A DNA stretch of 64,000 nucleotides from Trichobilharzia szidati (lineage: Eukaryota > Platyhelminthes > Trematoda > Strigeidida > Schistosomatidae), in contig OX235272.1 in assembly GCA_944472155.2 (NCBI GenBank), positions 107,080,020 to 107,144,019 of the forward strand, in the 5' to 3' direction. The translations under genes were made by a program, and so were the position numbers. Below, piece after piece: positions 11,030-22,400 of this stretch. The notes beneath the pieces are model-generated. The model was not told the origin of the DNA. It searched no databases and worked only from the letters and a program-made list of their open reading frames with translations. How positions within the stretch are numbered: position 1 is the first letter of the stretch; every line of letters starts with the position of its first letter.

Positions 11030-11830
11030 CTCTTCTCAATGACAGCAAGAACAGGAATGGGGATGTAGAATGTCAGTACAATGTACGGGACCAGGAAGGC
11101 TGTCCAGGTTGCCAAAGGAATGCAAGATATGGCATAGAAGTGCCGGGTATCTGCGAGAGCAGATGGAATGGATGTGGATTATCAAAATTGTCAACTAGAG
11201 AGTCAGTAATTTACTCCAGTCTGGTCAACCAGGTGAAAAACACGGGCACACTAAGGGAGTGCCTATCATGGTGTCGCCGTTTACAGCTAGAGTCCTAGTA
11301 CGGTGGGAGCCAATTTCAACCAGGATTATGACAAGTTTTAACTCAAAAGGGAGGAAGGTCACAATTATCCAGTGCTACGAACAACGAGGAGCTAGAGAAG
11401 AGGGAAGATTTTCATCGACAACCACAAACAATGATGGACAGTATTCCAAATAGTCACAACGAAATCCTCATGGGTGATATGAATGCCAGATGAACTGGGA
11501 ACAGATAATACAGGAAGAGGAGTCATCACAGGTGGAAAGGATTTAAGAGAAATGGATGACAGTTCAGAACTCTTCGCAAACTTCTGAGGAGACCGTAGAA
11601 TTACATGGCACGCCAGGCCATTGTTCGAGTGGGATCCAAATGAGAAGCGACGAGTGGGTCGTCTGTGCGAGGTTTGCATGGAGTAGATCATGTGGGCAGG
11701 CGGAGATGAGAGATTATTGGCAACCAGACATAGATGAAGAGGATGGCAGGAAACAGAAGAAAGTGGAGGTGCTTTGTTGAAGCCCCATGTTCCACTGGGA
11801 ACCCAAGGGAATAATGATTTTAGTTTTTAG
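11030..11830 (+). mobile_element. RTE-like LINE with the whole RT deleted (endonuclease joined to 3' tail)
   Basis: Positions 11050-11520 hold an APE endonuclease N-terminal remnant (GIEVPGICESRWNGCG, then IIQCYEQ and ILMGDMNAR) in several frames. At about 11580 the reading passes from the endonuclease segment ELFANF straight to the C-terminal tail (RR...ITWHARPLFEWDPNEKRRVG). The RT domain is absent. It ends with the family's 3' tail (gaagccccatgttccactggg) near 11780-11815. Confidence 0.7.
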
Positions 11831-12640
11831 TGCAGGTAGAACTCTACTGAATTAACCAGCAGGTGCTAATTCGGCACTGAATTTGAGTAGTCCATGACTC
11901 ATTCCATCAAATGAAGTGGTAGATGTAGACGATTCCAATGTGATTTTTATGCCGATATGTAATTTTCGAACTAGTTGTCGGTTCCATAGAGGGAAAATGC
12001 GCATGACGGATCATCACGTGAATCATTGTGTGGAAGCGGAATGTTAACAGGCAGTTTCCACTCAACCGATCATAGGACGGAAAGACTAAATGAAACTAGT
12101 CCTAATCCCCACTGCAAGGCTTATTATTAAATTATTCATACCATGCATTCTAAGCTTCAACAGTTGAGGCTAATTCAATCATCACAACCTCTATACTTTA
12201 ACTGTAACATTTCGAATAAAAACAAGGCCGAAATATTACTAAAAGTGCATTTAGAGAATATATAAAGGAAGGGGCTATACAGCACTTAGAACAATGATGT
12301 GCATTTGCAGTATATTACGAAAAGAATAATGGTCTTACTATGAAAAATACGATGGTTTGAATGGAAGGTTCTCCCGGCAAAACCAGACGTAGGGGAAAGA
12401 GAGAATGTGAATAAAAGGAGAAAGTGCCGAATTTACAAAGAGCTTGAAAAGGTAAAATTTGTTAAAACATATTGGAACTCAAGCAACGCCATTCTTTGAG
12501 AAATGTCCACACGTATTCCAAGACCTGTTGTTACTCAGTCTTTATGCCTCGAAGTTTTAATGTTTACACAACCTTTAATACCCTGGATTATATGCTACTG
12601 ACAAGCTGATGTCATCTAGATATGTCTGACCAGATGTTAA
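11831..12640. other. No recognised feature
   Basis: No open coding region or repeat that I can support. It may be decayed Gypsy pol sequence upstream of the integrase, but no motif supports this. Confidence 0.35.
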
Positions 12641-13320
12641 TTGAGCCATGCGTAATTGGACGCGTTCTTGCAAACAGTGCCAACTCTCCAAAATTCACAA
12701 GCACAGTGCCTTCCGGTTGGATCATTTGCTACACTTGATGCACATTTTAAAAATGTTCATCTTGAAATCGTACGTCCACTACTTCTTTCGCATGGCTACT
12801 CGTACTCACTCAAGTGTGTGGATCGCTTCACTCGTTGGCTGGAGGTTATCCCTGTTGCCGACACAGCAGCTGAAACGATTTGTCAAGTATTCATGAAAAG
12901 ATGGGTTGCTGTGTTCGGATGCCCTTCGATGGTGACAAGAGACCGTGGGCAACAATTCAGAAACGTAGCCTTCATAAAGCTTTTGAAACTGCAGGGATGC
13001 AAACGCATTCGCACCACAGCATAACACTTAGCATCTAATGGACTAGTAGGGCGTTTTCATCGGCAACTTAAAGCTTCTCCAATGGCAATTGACAACTTCA
13101 GATGAACAGATTCTCTTCTTCTAGCCTATCTCTGTATCTGTTGTACTTTTAAAGTGAGTATACAATGAATCTTAGCAAAGCCGGTTTACGAAACCACACT
13201 TTATTTACCTGGTGAAGTAGTTTCTTCAGAAGGTGTTGAGCCAAGTGTTTCTGACACATTAGTCAGTGTGTGTACTGGCCTGAATGGTACGCAAATTTTG
13301 CTAACTGGGTCAATTTAACC
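12640..13320 (+). mobile_element. Ty3/Gypsy retrotransposon integrase fragment
   Basis: The zinc-binding end (CKQCQLSKIHKH) is at about 12665. The catalytic core follows at 12700-13024 with the first Asp near 12740 (TLDAHF), VDRFTRWLEVIPV, and the second Asp near 12943 (TRDRGQQF). A stop at 13022-13024 interrupts the core, but homology continues. The expected catalytic Glu (LVERFH) reads LVGRFH at about 13042-13060, so the third catalytic residue is gone. Homology runs on to about 13320 (SSEGVEPSVSDTLVSV). No LTRs or protease/RT were found near it. Confidence 0.8.
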
Positions 13321-16265
13321 CTTCAAGCGACTGTTGTATCCCACATATAGAACAACCCTACTCAAGGATCTCCATATATTCGGTTTTAACTCACCCGTCA
13401 CTTTATAAACAGAAAAAGTCAAAAATGTCCCCATCATAATTAAACAAAGAAAAAGTTTCATTTCTTGTTCAAGGCGTATTATGTACTTCCTTCCCCTCCT
13501 TTCTTCATATCCTCTGTCTTTATTCTGCTTCTGGTAATTTTATGGGTTTAGAGTCTTCCTCTTTTTCATGAGTAACATCCTTTATTTTCTCACTGCAGCG
13601 TGGCCACGGAATCCCAGGAATCGAATGCAGTCGGCCCTTGCTGACGCCCCATGGATCTTTCCGCAGTTCCAGTTTTACCAATTTTCCACTTCGCCCATTA
13701 TCCCAATCAAGTCACTACCTGTCTTGCAGTCAACTGCTGGGATCGAAGGTTGCCGGTATCACACCAACCTTCTGATGGGGGTACTCTATATTGCACATTT
13801 CCAATGTTAAAGGCTTTGTATTGATTTATACTTACACCAACTGGCTCCAACACCATTTTATGATTTTCCGTTGTGCTATCTATACGTACATTCCATGAGT
13901 TTGTCACAAAGCCATAACCGTTAAATAAGTCCCAGATCTTTTTCCTTCGATAATCTCTACCTTTTCATTTACTCAAATAAATGACTCATCTGAACACTTT
14001 CCCCCTAGTAAACAAGTCTTTTTAATTTGCATTTATCGTCAGTACTTACAGGTTAAATACAGCACTGCATTATTGGGTACATAGGAAAATTTCATTAAGC
14101 AAGAATTGGTGAAGTGCAACTAGTCTGCAGCACTACCAGTACTTTACAACCCATTGATACATAAACCGGAGGATTTTCGTCAAAGACAGATTAGGTTTCG
14201 AGAAAAAGCATCTAAGAGAGAAGTAAAATATTTCGCTTACCCACACGAACAGATTATCTCCTATGATACGAACTACATCTATAGCAGTAATAATCTCTAA
14301 CATGGTTGTATTGTTTTAGCATCATAGTATTGCCACAAACACAACTCTTAGTCACTCCAGTTTATCCATTATTAACACAGTAGATGAAGGCTTGATTTTT
14401 GCGGAGCCCACTAACCAGATTTATGAATGCAGGCGTGATTTCTGCTTGGAATTACCTTCGGAAGCGTTCAACGAATCTGACAAGTCAAACTTCAAAGACA
14501 TTGATACTTTAACTTTGCCGGGATAATGGCAGCACGGATTTCGCGGGACACATGAAACAGAAATTTGAGGCCTGGACTGAAGTTACGGGAAGTCTTGAGG
14601 ATTTTCTAGAGTATGGGGATGGCATGAATCCTCTTGTTCACGGAAAACAAACTCCTGATAAGTGGTGAGAGAAGGGAAACCGAACAAGAGTTAACCACCT
14701 CTGAAGTATGAACATATGCGGTTTACACATACTTTATGAAACAAATGTGATATAATGATCAGAAAAGTCTTAAAAGGCAAGCATCAACTGTTGCTGTTAA
14801 TGACTAGTGTTCTAGATCTGAATGCAGCGGTTGTCCATCAGTAATACGTATCCGACTTTAGCACAATAAGTTCAATTTTCCTTCGGCCTGCATGGTCCGT
14901 AATCACCGTAGGTGGTAACACTCTGCAAGTGCATTTACCTTGCACCTTATCAACTACCGGATATGTGGACTCATCGATGACAAAACACAGTTGTAAATAT
15001 GGTTTTGAAATTCGCAACTACCTTCCTACCGGCATATTCGGTTAACCTTAACAATAAAGGCTGCAAAGTAGGTAAACTTTTGTTGGCTGTTCATATCTTA
15101 ATACCTTGTTTACCCTCCTTCCTCTGCAACCTCCTGTCATTTTACCGGTGCACATTCCACATAGATTTGTGCAGAGCATCAATACCTCTTCGCAAGTTTC
15201 TTTTGACCAACCTGTGCAAACAATTAACACTATTGTTGGTATTATTGCCAAGTGATAATCCATTACGGTTGAATACATCTACCCGTAATTCCTTCTAAGT
15301 TAACCATTACTTGCGTATGTATCTCCCAACATGGACATCTATGCGATATATTGTACTGAGGTATTTGTAAAATCTGTAGATAATAATAATAGTATATTCC
15401 CATTTTTTTACATGATGGACGCCAGTTTACAGGCATCGTCAATTCGTTTACAAACCTACACTCTGGTTGATTCCTGGTGAATCATGCTGGATATGTCCTG
15501 CTCAACAATTCTGCTTATACCCAAAAAGCATCCTGGAAATTCGCCAACAATTGCTTTCTTATACACGGCACGGCAAAAGTGGAATGTGCACAATATTATA
15601 TGTGTACTGCGAAATGGGCACGTTGTTTTCACTTCACCGTTTAACACTTTTGAGCAGTCCATCATAAAAGTTTCAGTATCATATGTGAAGCCCATAATGC
15701 CCTTAAATTTATCCAAATCTGAGGTTTCATCCCTTATCCTTTCGTATCTGTTTCATGCAAACATCACCGGCAGACTCCCCAAATAGTGCCCCGTAACGAA
15801 AAATTGGAATAGTTTATAACTTCATGTATTAGATTCAGAAAACATCTACACCGACTTTCCTTCGCTAGTGTTGTAAGTGGAATCGAAATCCACAACCTTC
15901 AGGAATTTGTGGTATATTTCAATCTATTTATTGGAACTGGAACGGACAATTTGTAAGCTGTCAGCGTTTTTTTCATGAATAATAATCAGCTTACCAGTTT
16001 GTTGTTACTCCAACAAAACCACCGATTGTAAGCCACAACTGAGGTCTCGCATTCAGCTACAGTACTTCGAAGACTCGGTGGACAACAGTATGCCATTTAT
16101 TTTTTATATCGTTTTGCAAGATATATGATAACACTTTCCTATTATGATGGAACAACCAACATTGACTTTACTACAGCCATTTCTGATTGGTTTGAATTAT
16201 GACTTTTGAAGTCATTCACTGAATGCTCGTGAGTCAACAGGATGTAAAAATCATATATGCCGAGA
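13321..16265. other. Long stretch with no assignable gene
   Basis: Only short open frames with no recognised motif. It may include decayed LTR-retrotransposon sequence downstream of the integrase, but I cannot point to an LTR pair. One short segment (15385-15440) recurs at 38453-38512. Confidence 0.4.
15385..15440 (+). repeat. Short unassigned dispersed repeat
   Basis: The segment taatagtatattcccat…acatgatggac…gccagtttacaggcatcgtc is nearly the same as 38453-38512. It matches none of the other repeat families named here. Confidence 0.45.
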
Positions 16266-16269
16266 GAAA

Positions 16270-17060
16270 AATGAATTTCAGTTTAACATATTCATCGGGT
16301 CAAGCGAATCCTTTAGCCTTCCCAATTAAACAAAATAATATAATTTACAAATTACCTTGCCATGAATGTGAGTTAAGTCAGTTACATAGGTCGAACTAGT
16401 AGACCAGGGGTAGTCAGATTGTTAGAACATAAGAATTTAGCTAAAATTAGAATGATTGATCCCACAAAGATAATTTGGAATAAACTCCAGCACCGCATTG
16501 CACTGCATGCATGCACTAACTTACAACCGCACAATAGGGTGAGACAGAGTCAAAATTCTAAGGAGCAATATGGGTATATGGAAAGAGAGAGAGATCGATT
16601 ACTGGATACTGGTTCATCGAGTCTACACACCCAGCACATGCCCAACACAAGTGACCTGACATAAATACTAGAGAAATACAATATATTATAACTGTGAGTC
16701 AAGCCAGAGGATAAAAAGTAATGTTAAAATGTATTCAATTCAGATTATAACATTCTAACAAGTTATTTATTTATTTTAACATAAAAACATCTTATTTCCC
16801 ATTTTATTATATTTGGCTGATAACCCTCATTTTATTTCCGAATATACTTTATTGATTTTATTCAAATGTCCAATCATCAATTTTACTTATGTATATTGAA
16901 GCAAAAAGTTATGGGAATGACTTAATATGATTATGAGCAGTAGTTTGTGGTCATCAGTAGTAAATATTACTGTGAAACACTGTGTGATTTGTCAAAATAA
17001 AATTTTATTCATAGTGGAGTTATACTCTACCACCACAGTGCCCAAGTTTTATACCTATAT
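16270..17060 (+). mobile_element. PLE 3' fragment (same family as 718-2346)
   Basis: GIY-YIG region remnants (tgtgagttaagtcag…cataggtcgaactagtagacc) are near 16365-16410. The conserved C-terminus and the terminal segment follow (gtggtcatcagtagtaaatatt…tggagttatactctacc), ending near 17055 (gtgcccaagttttata). Confidence 0.65.
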
Positions 17061-18420
17061 GTTTAGAGTGTATCGCAATGAGATCATATAGCGCGCACAG
17101 CAACATGGCATGCTGAAAAATCAGATTTTCCACCAATCCAGACAACATATATCACAGTTTTAGTACGAATTATCCACAGAAAACTGCACCAAGAGAAATC
17201 TCAACCAATCGTCGCGATAAGTCCCACCGCAAAGTATAGATACTGCGTTACGAGATTTTGATTGGTAGGTCTTCATATGTAATTGTTAATACATTTGCCC
17301 AAGCAGTATTTCACGTATTCGTAGGCTTTTTGCATTATGAAGACTCATTCGTACTTGAGTAATAGTTAAATCATACTAAGGGAGAAGCTGGCCAACCTAC
17401 AATGTTAAGACATACGATTCATCTCAGGAATTTGACGACAGTTGACTGCCCAGCTAGTATTGAATTCGGACACACTGCAGAGACTTTGAGGCAAGCATCG
17501 GGTACATTGCAGAAACTTCCCCAGCTTTTAATGGCATTATGTTTCACTTTCTGCATTTGACCCGACGGTTTTACTCCTAAGTTTCTGCAGTGTGTCAGTA
17601 GTTTATGCTAACTGGATGGTGCTATACTTGCAAGGATCCACCCTGGTGTCGGCATAATATTCTGTCACCTCCATAGCTTACAGTTACGCCAGGATAATTC
17701 AAGTAAAGTCTTGGACAATATCTTTTCAGCATCATTTCGTCATTTGCACTGACCACCGGTGTGTTTACACTACTCGGTAGACCTAATTAGTTCATCATCT
17801 GTCGATAGCACTCAAGTGCTATTTTCAACCACAGGTTAGTTTTCTTACATCACACACAACCGATTGGCATTAAATCGCATTATCTACGCATGGTTGAAAT
17901 CGACTCAAAATTATTGCAGGCTTGCACTATCGAGTGAAAGTGGTACTATCACTAGATTGATTATCCGATATCTAGCCCATGGACTACACGCTTGAAGCTC
18001 ACGTATGAAGGTTCGGTTATCCACCAAGTAATAGCACAATACCATTAAATGCGGAGAATCCTGCCACTAGAGCATCTTTTCATCACCTGCCACTGATACA
18101 AACGTTAGCTCAGATTTTACCAGTATAATTTTCGCATTATTGTAAGTTTGGGATACTGTAGCCGTTGATCACCAGGTAAATAAGCATACATATCGCTGTT
18201 AAGTTACATACGATGAAATAGTAAATGCATGGCTCAGCAGCTCATTCGGTTATGTCTTAAGGCTTTGAAAAGTGTTTGTTGAAATCATGAGCTGTAAGAG
18301 AGTTTAGGTCTTTGACTGTAGTTGCTTTCGTTCTGTTCCGCTAAAATTTTGGAATGTTTGTCACGTAATTCCCCACTGTCAATTGTCGGGTGATACTGCA
18401 ACACTGATCTGTGTTGACTC
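17061..18420. other. No recognised feature
   Basis: Intergenic, mixed composition, no supported ORF or repeat. Confidence 0.4.
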
Positions 18421-18439
18421 CTAGTTTGAGGATAGGGCG

Positions 18440-18600
18440 TTAAGTGTATCATTGACATTAGTGTAAAACTTGGGCACTGTGGTTGTGTAAGTAACTTGAT
18501 ATGATTATCAGAAATAATTTGTGTTCGAAACATCATCAGTTAATATTACTGTATTACTGTGATTTATGAAAATAAAATCTTATCTATAATGGAGGGCGTG
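18440..18600 (+). mobile_element. PLE terminal segment
   Basis: It contains aacttgggcactgtggt and tgttcgaaacatcatcagtta, and ends with aaaatcttatctataatggag. These are the terminal sequences also found at 2270-2346, 16925-17055 and 39759-39829. Confidence 0.6.
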
Positions 18601-18601
18601 A

Positions 18602-19040
18602 AGTGGTTAAGCGGGTCTATCACTTCACTAATTGTGTGGTATTTGCCAGCTTACGTTATCTTTGGCTTAGACGTGATATCCAGCTGTCGACCAGGGGACG
18701 TGTATGGCGCATAGCGGTTCGCTCTTTCCTTTCTGGCAATAAGACTTGATCGTTGGAAGTGGGAGATATAAAGAGGTTATCTCTCTTTAACGAAGGATGT
18801 TTCCGTTCTTTCTCCCGTGTTAAGTGGTATTGATTAAGTTCGGAGTGGCCAAATCAAAACCTGTTATCAATCCATGAAGTCTTCGACTGTTGATTCGAAC
18901 CACATTAGTCGGTGTAAACTGTCTGGCTTGGGTCCTTGAGATGCTAAGTACCAATGGTTTCAGGCTGTTGGTGATACAGCTCAAAATCATTCTCAGTGGC
19001 ACAGATGCCCTAGATCCATCAAGTTGTAATGTTTCCCCGT
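18602..19040 (+). mobile_element. N-family LINE, C-terminal part
   Basis: Translation pieces include LRYLWLRRDIQLSTRGRV near 18650, then FRSFSRVKWY near 18800, then the tail to ...SQWHRC near 19000. They match the minus-strand copy at 20470-21560. Confidence 0.65.
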
Positions 19041-19257
19041 GTAATTATCCTTTCTCCGGTACATTTTTGAATCCATCATACTTCTTTTGAGATTTTTTTT
19101 TATTCCTGTATGCTATGTATGCGATGCGAACCGTTCAACCGTGACATAAAGTTGAGGTATTTACTTTTTTCTTTCAATTTAAAGCGTTTCACGAATCTTT
19201 TGTTAAGTGTTTTACAACTTTATCTATCCTAAATTTTTCAATTAACAGGTAGTGGTT

Positions 19258-19470
19258 ATGTTAACTTCATTGGAGGATTATCGTGTCTCATCGTTGCCAT
19301 CAAAATTCTTCTACATACCAAATTTTATAAGTGAAGAAGAAGAGAAAGATTTATTAAGGCACATTTATGCTTCACCTTTGCCGAAATGGGTTGCCTTACG
19401 CGACAGACGATTACAAAATTGGGGTGGCCTACCGCATGTTAAAGGCATGCTGGTTGAAAAAATTCCACAG
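19258..19470 (+). CDS. ALKBH6: ALKBH6 exon 1
   Basis: 71 codons ending in GMLVEKIPQ with a CAG|gttcat donor. The next intron is 52 nt and contains an in-frame stop, so retention would truncate the protein after a few residues. Confidence 0.92.
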
Positions 19471-22400
19471 GTTCATTTAATATCTTTGATGAATTTAAAA
19501 ATATAGTCTGTTTATTTTTTAGTGGTTACAAGTATACATGAATCGAGTTTCAGCTTTAAATCTATTCCATGAGAATAAAGCCAATCATGCATTAGTAAAT
19601 GAATATGAATGTGGACAAGGCATACTTGTAAGTTCACTACTTTTGTTTGTTTGCTTAGGAGGACGGAGTATTTCTTAAGTTTTTTCTGTTGTCATTAGAA
19701 ACGCATTCTACCAATCTACTTATTTCACGTACTCTAGGCTATAGATTTCAATGTGAGAGCTAGTGATGGTATGTAAAGTAATAATATTAGTTTGGGTTCG
19801 GAGTAGAATACAGGGTTTCAATAGCACTTTGCCATTTTACTGTTTTTTGCAGTTCTTTTTGGATAGGTTCAAGATTGTCTATAAGCTTTCATTTCCTCGT
19901 CAAACAGATGTATCTCATATCGCCGTCGGACGCTCCCCTGAAGTCGTTGCTTCTCATTCAGATTCCACTCGAGCGCCTGGCGCTTGTTGGTAATCAATGC
20001 TTTCCTCAGCATATATCCAATTCACCTCTATTTCCTTATGCGTATTTATAGACTACGGATTAGGCAAATAAGTATTTCCAGGAAATTTTCACCAGTCTTT
20101 ACATTTACGTAATAAAATATTAGTCATAGATATTTGAAACAGCGTCGATCAATAGAATCAAAACTCAGGGATGTGAGTTAGTGGATAACAACAGAAGCGA
20201 TCATCATCATAAGAATAATAATGACAAGGTTAAATTCATTCAAGTGATTATGCAATCTAAGTAGTCGTGAATGTGTAAGTAGAGTGTGTCTCTCTGTCTG
20301 TTTTCAACATAGAACTTTGCACCGATGTGCAGCAGTTCAAGTCGCCACACTCCCTCCTGGTAGCACACAAAGCCAGAGAAGAAAATAAAAAGAAACGCAA
20401 AATAGAGACAGTAAAGAGAGATATGAGGCAAACAGAATAGTAATATCGAAGAACAATATAGTTTCATTGGAAATTATAAGTCGCAAGGGGTGGATGCATC
20501 TGCGCTACATTGAGAACGATTTTGAGCCATATCACTGACTGTCTCCAGTCATAAGTTTTTACCGTCCCGAGGAACCCAACCAAGAAGTCTGCACCTTCCT
20601 TCATGTTTTAAACTAACTGTTGTGAATTTCGTTGACTGGCGCCATGTTTTGGTTTGACCGCAGCTAGCTCTTTTCCAGCCTGACCCTATATCAGCTAACA
20701 TTGCCCGTTGTCGAGGAAGGCTATGGCTAGGCATGCGTAACACATGTCCTAACCGTCTCAATCGATGTATCTTCACAGACTCGTCTATTGATTTCCCATC
20801 TATACCTAGCAATTGATTTTTTTTTTGATTTACAGCTTGATTCCACACCGTATTTTCAGTACAAGTGTGGAATTTTCAGCATGGATATCGGTTGCCCAAA
20901 TTCAGGCATACCATAGATATCGGGTGTGCGCCGGCAGGGGCTCGAACCCCGGACCATGTGCATGGTCGGCGAGAGTCCTAACCACTGTGCCACCGACGCA
21001 CAATGGATGGATGACTAACCTCAATATTGCTCACCCTACTATACCACTTCACACGGAAGATAGAATGCAGGCACCTATGATCAAAGACAGCTAATCTTTT
21101 CATATCTTCCACTCTCAATGGCCAAGTATTAGCCATGAAGGAGGATGGAGCGGACTGCTGAGCTGTACACTCGCCTTTCGGTTGGTAGCTGGATATCACG
21201 TCTACGCCAGAGACGGCGTAAACTGGCATATGCGAAACTAGCCTTCTGTATCCGTGCTGAGATTTCGTCAGCGATCAACCCGCTGGCATTGGCTGATGCA
21301 ACTTCCCAAATAAGTGAAGCGGTCAACGTGCTCTACCACTTCACTCCCTATTTCTAAGGTAGGAGTCAATGTAGTCCAGTCCTGTAGGATGCATCATCCT
21401 ACATTTGGCGGGCGCGAATCCCATTCCATACAAGGTACCAGCTTAGTTGCCTGAGTTTGTAAGTCTTCGATTGCTAAGCATAACTAAGGCAGTTTTCATA
21501 ATGAAATTGTCAACTCAGTCTCTGTGTTGTATAGAAAGAGTTTGTTAAGTTCGTCTCATTCCATGGCCTTCACCCCCAACCTAGAATAGTTGCGTCTCCC
21601 GGAGACACTGGATAATTGTAAATATTATTTTATTTTTATTTGTACTGCCAACTATATTATAGCTATATCATGATATGGTATAGTTGCATATTTTAAGCTA
21701 AGTTCTAAATTTATTCTTGTCATTATAATATCATGTGGTCTCTAAATGACAATAGTTATTTCACCCACCCCCTCCTACCTCTACTACTATATACACTCTA
21801 CTTACATATTCACGAATACTTAGATTATATAAACACTTGAATGAATTTATTATTATTATTATGATCACTTCTATTGTAATCCACTAACTCACATTCCTGA
21901 GCTTTGATTCTATTGATTGACGCTGTTTCGAATATGTCTATGACTGTGTAATTGTAAAGGTTGATGAGAATTTCCTGAAAACACGTAGTTGCTAATATCG
22001 TGTTTGATAATTATCATAATGGGTATATTCGAGTTGTGCATATTTTTGTAGGTGATAGATAGGTCTTTGATTTGTTCGTTACCATTGGTTCCTTATCCCT
22101 TTTCCTTTCTGACGCGCTATCTCATCTTTAGAATGAAACTGAAACAATTGTTGATGAAAGTTTCCAGTCTTTTGGATATGCTATTCATGACGCTTGAGTC
22201 AAGTCTCTGAACCAGATAGAAGCACTGATTGACTTGACATTAGTGTTGAAGATCCGGATCTTGGTCCTCATTTGGAGCGTAGTAGGTCTCCACACTGATT
22301 TCAGGTCAATGGAAATCTGTCTTGGTACTTAAATCCTCCTTTTAACCTCCGCGTTGATGACCAACTAATATACAAGGCAAGGTTGGTAGGGCTAACTGAT

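Noticed and set aside
12640..13320. Endogenous retrovirus
   Set aside because: The integrase is of Ty3/Gypsy type and no envelope gene or LTR pair could be seen.
14999..15786. Overlapping open frames of 66-100 codons
   Set aside because: Frames on both strands overlap each other, no motif is recognisable and no splice-phase support was found.
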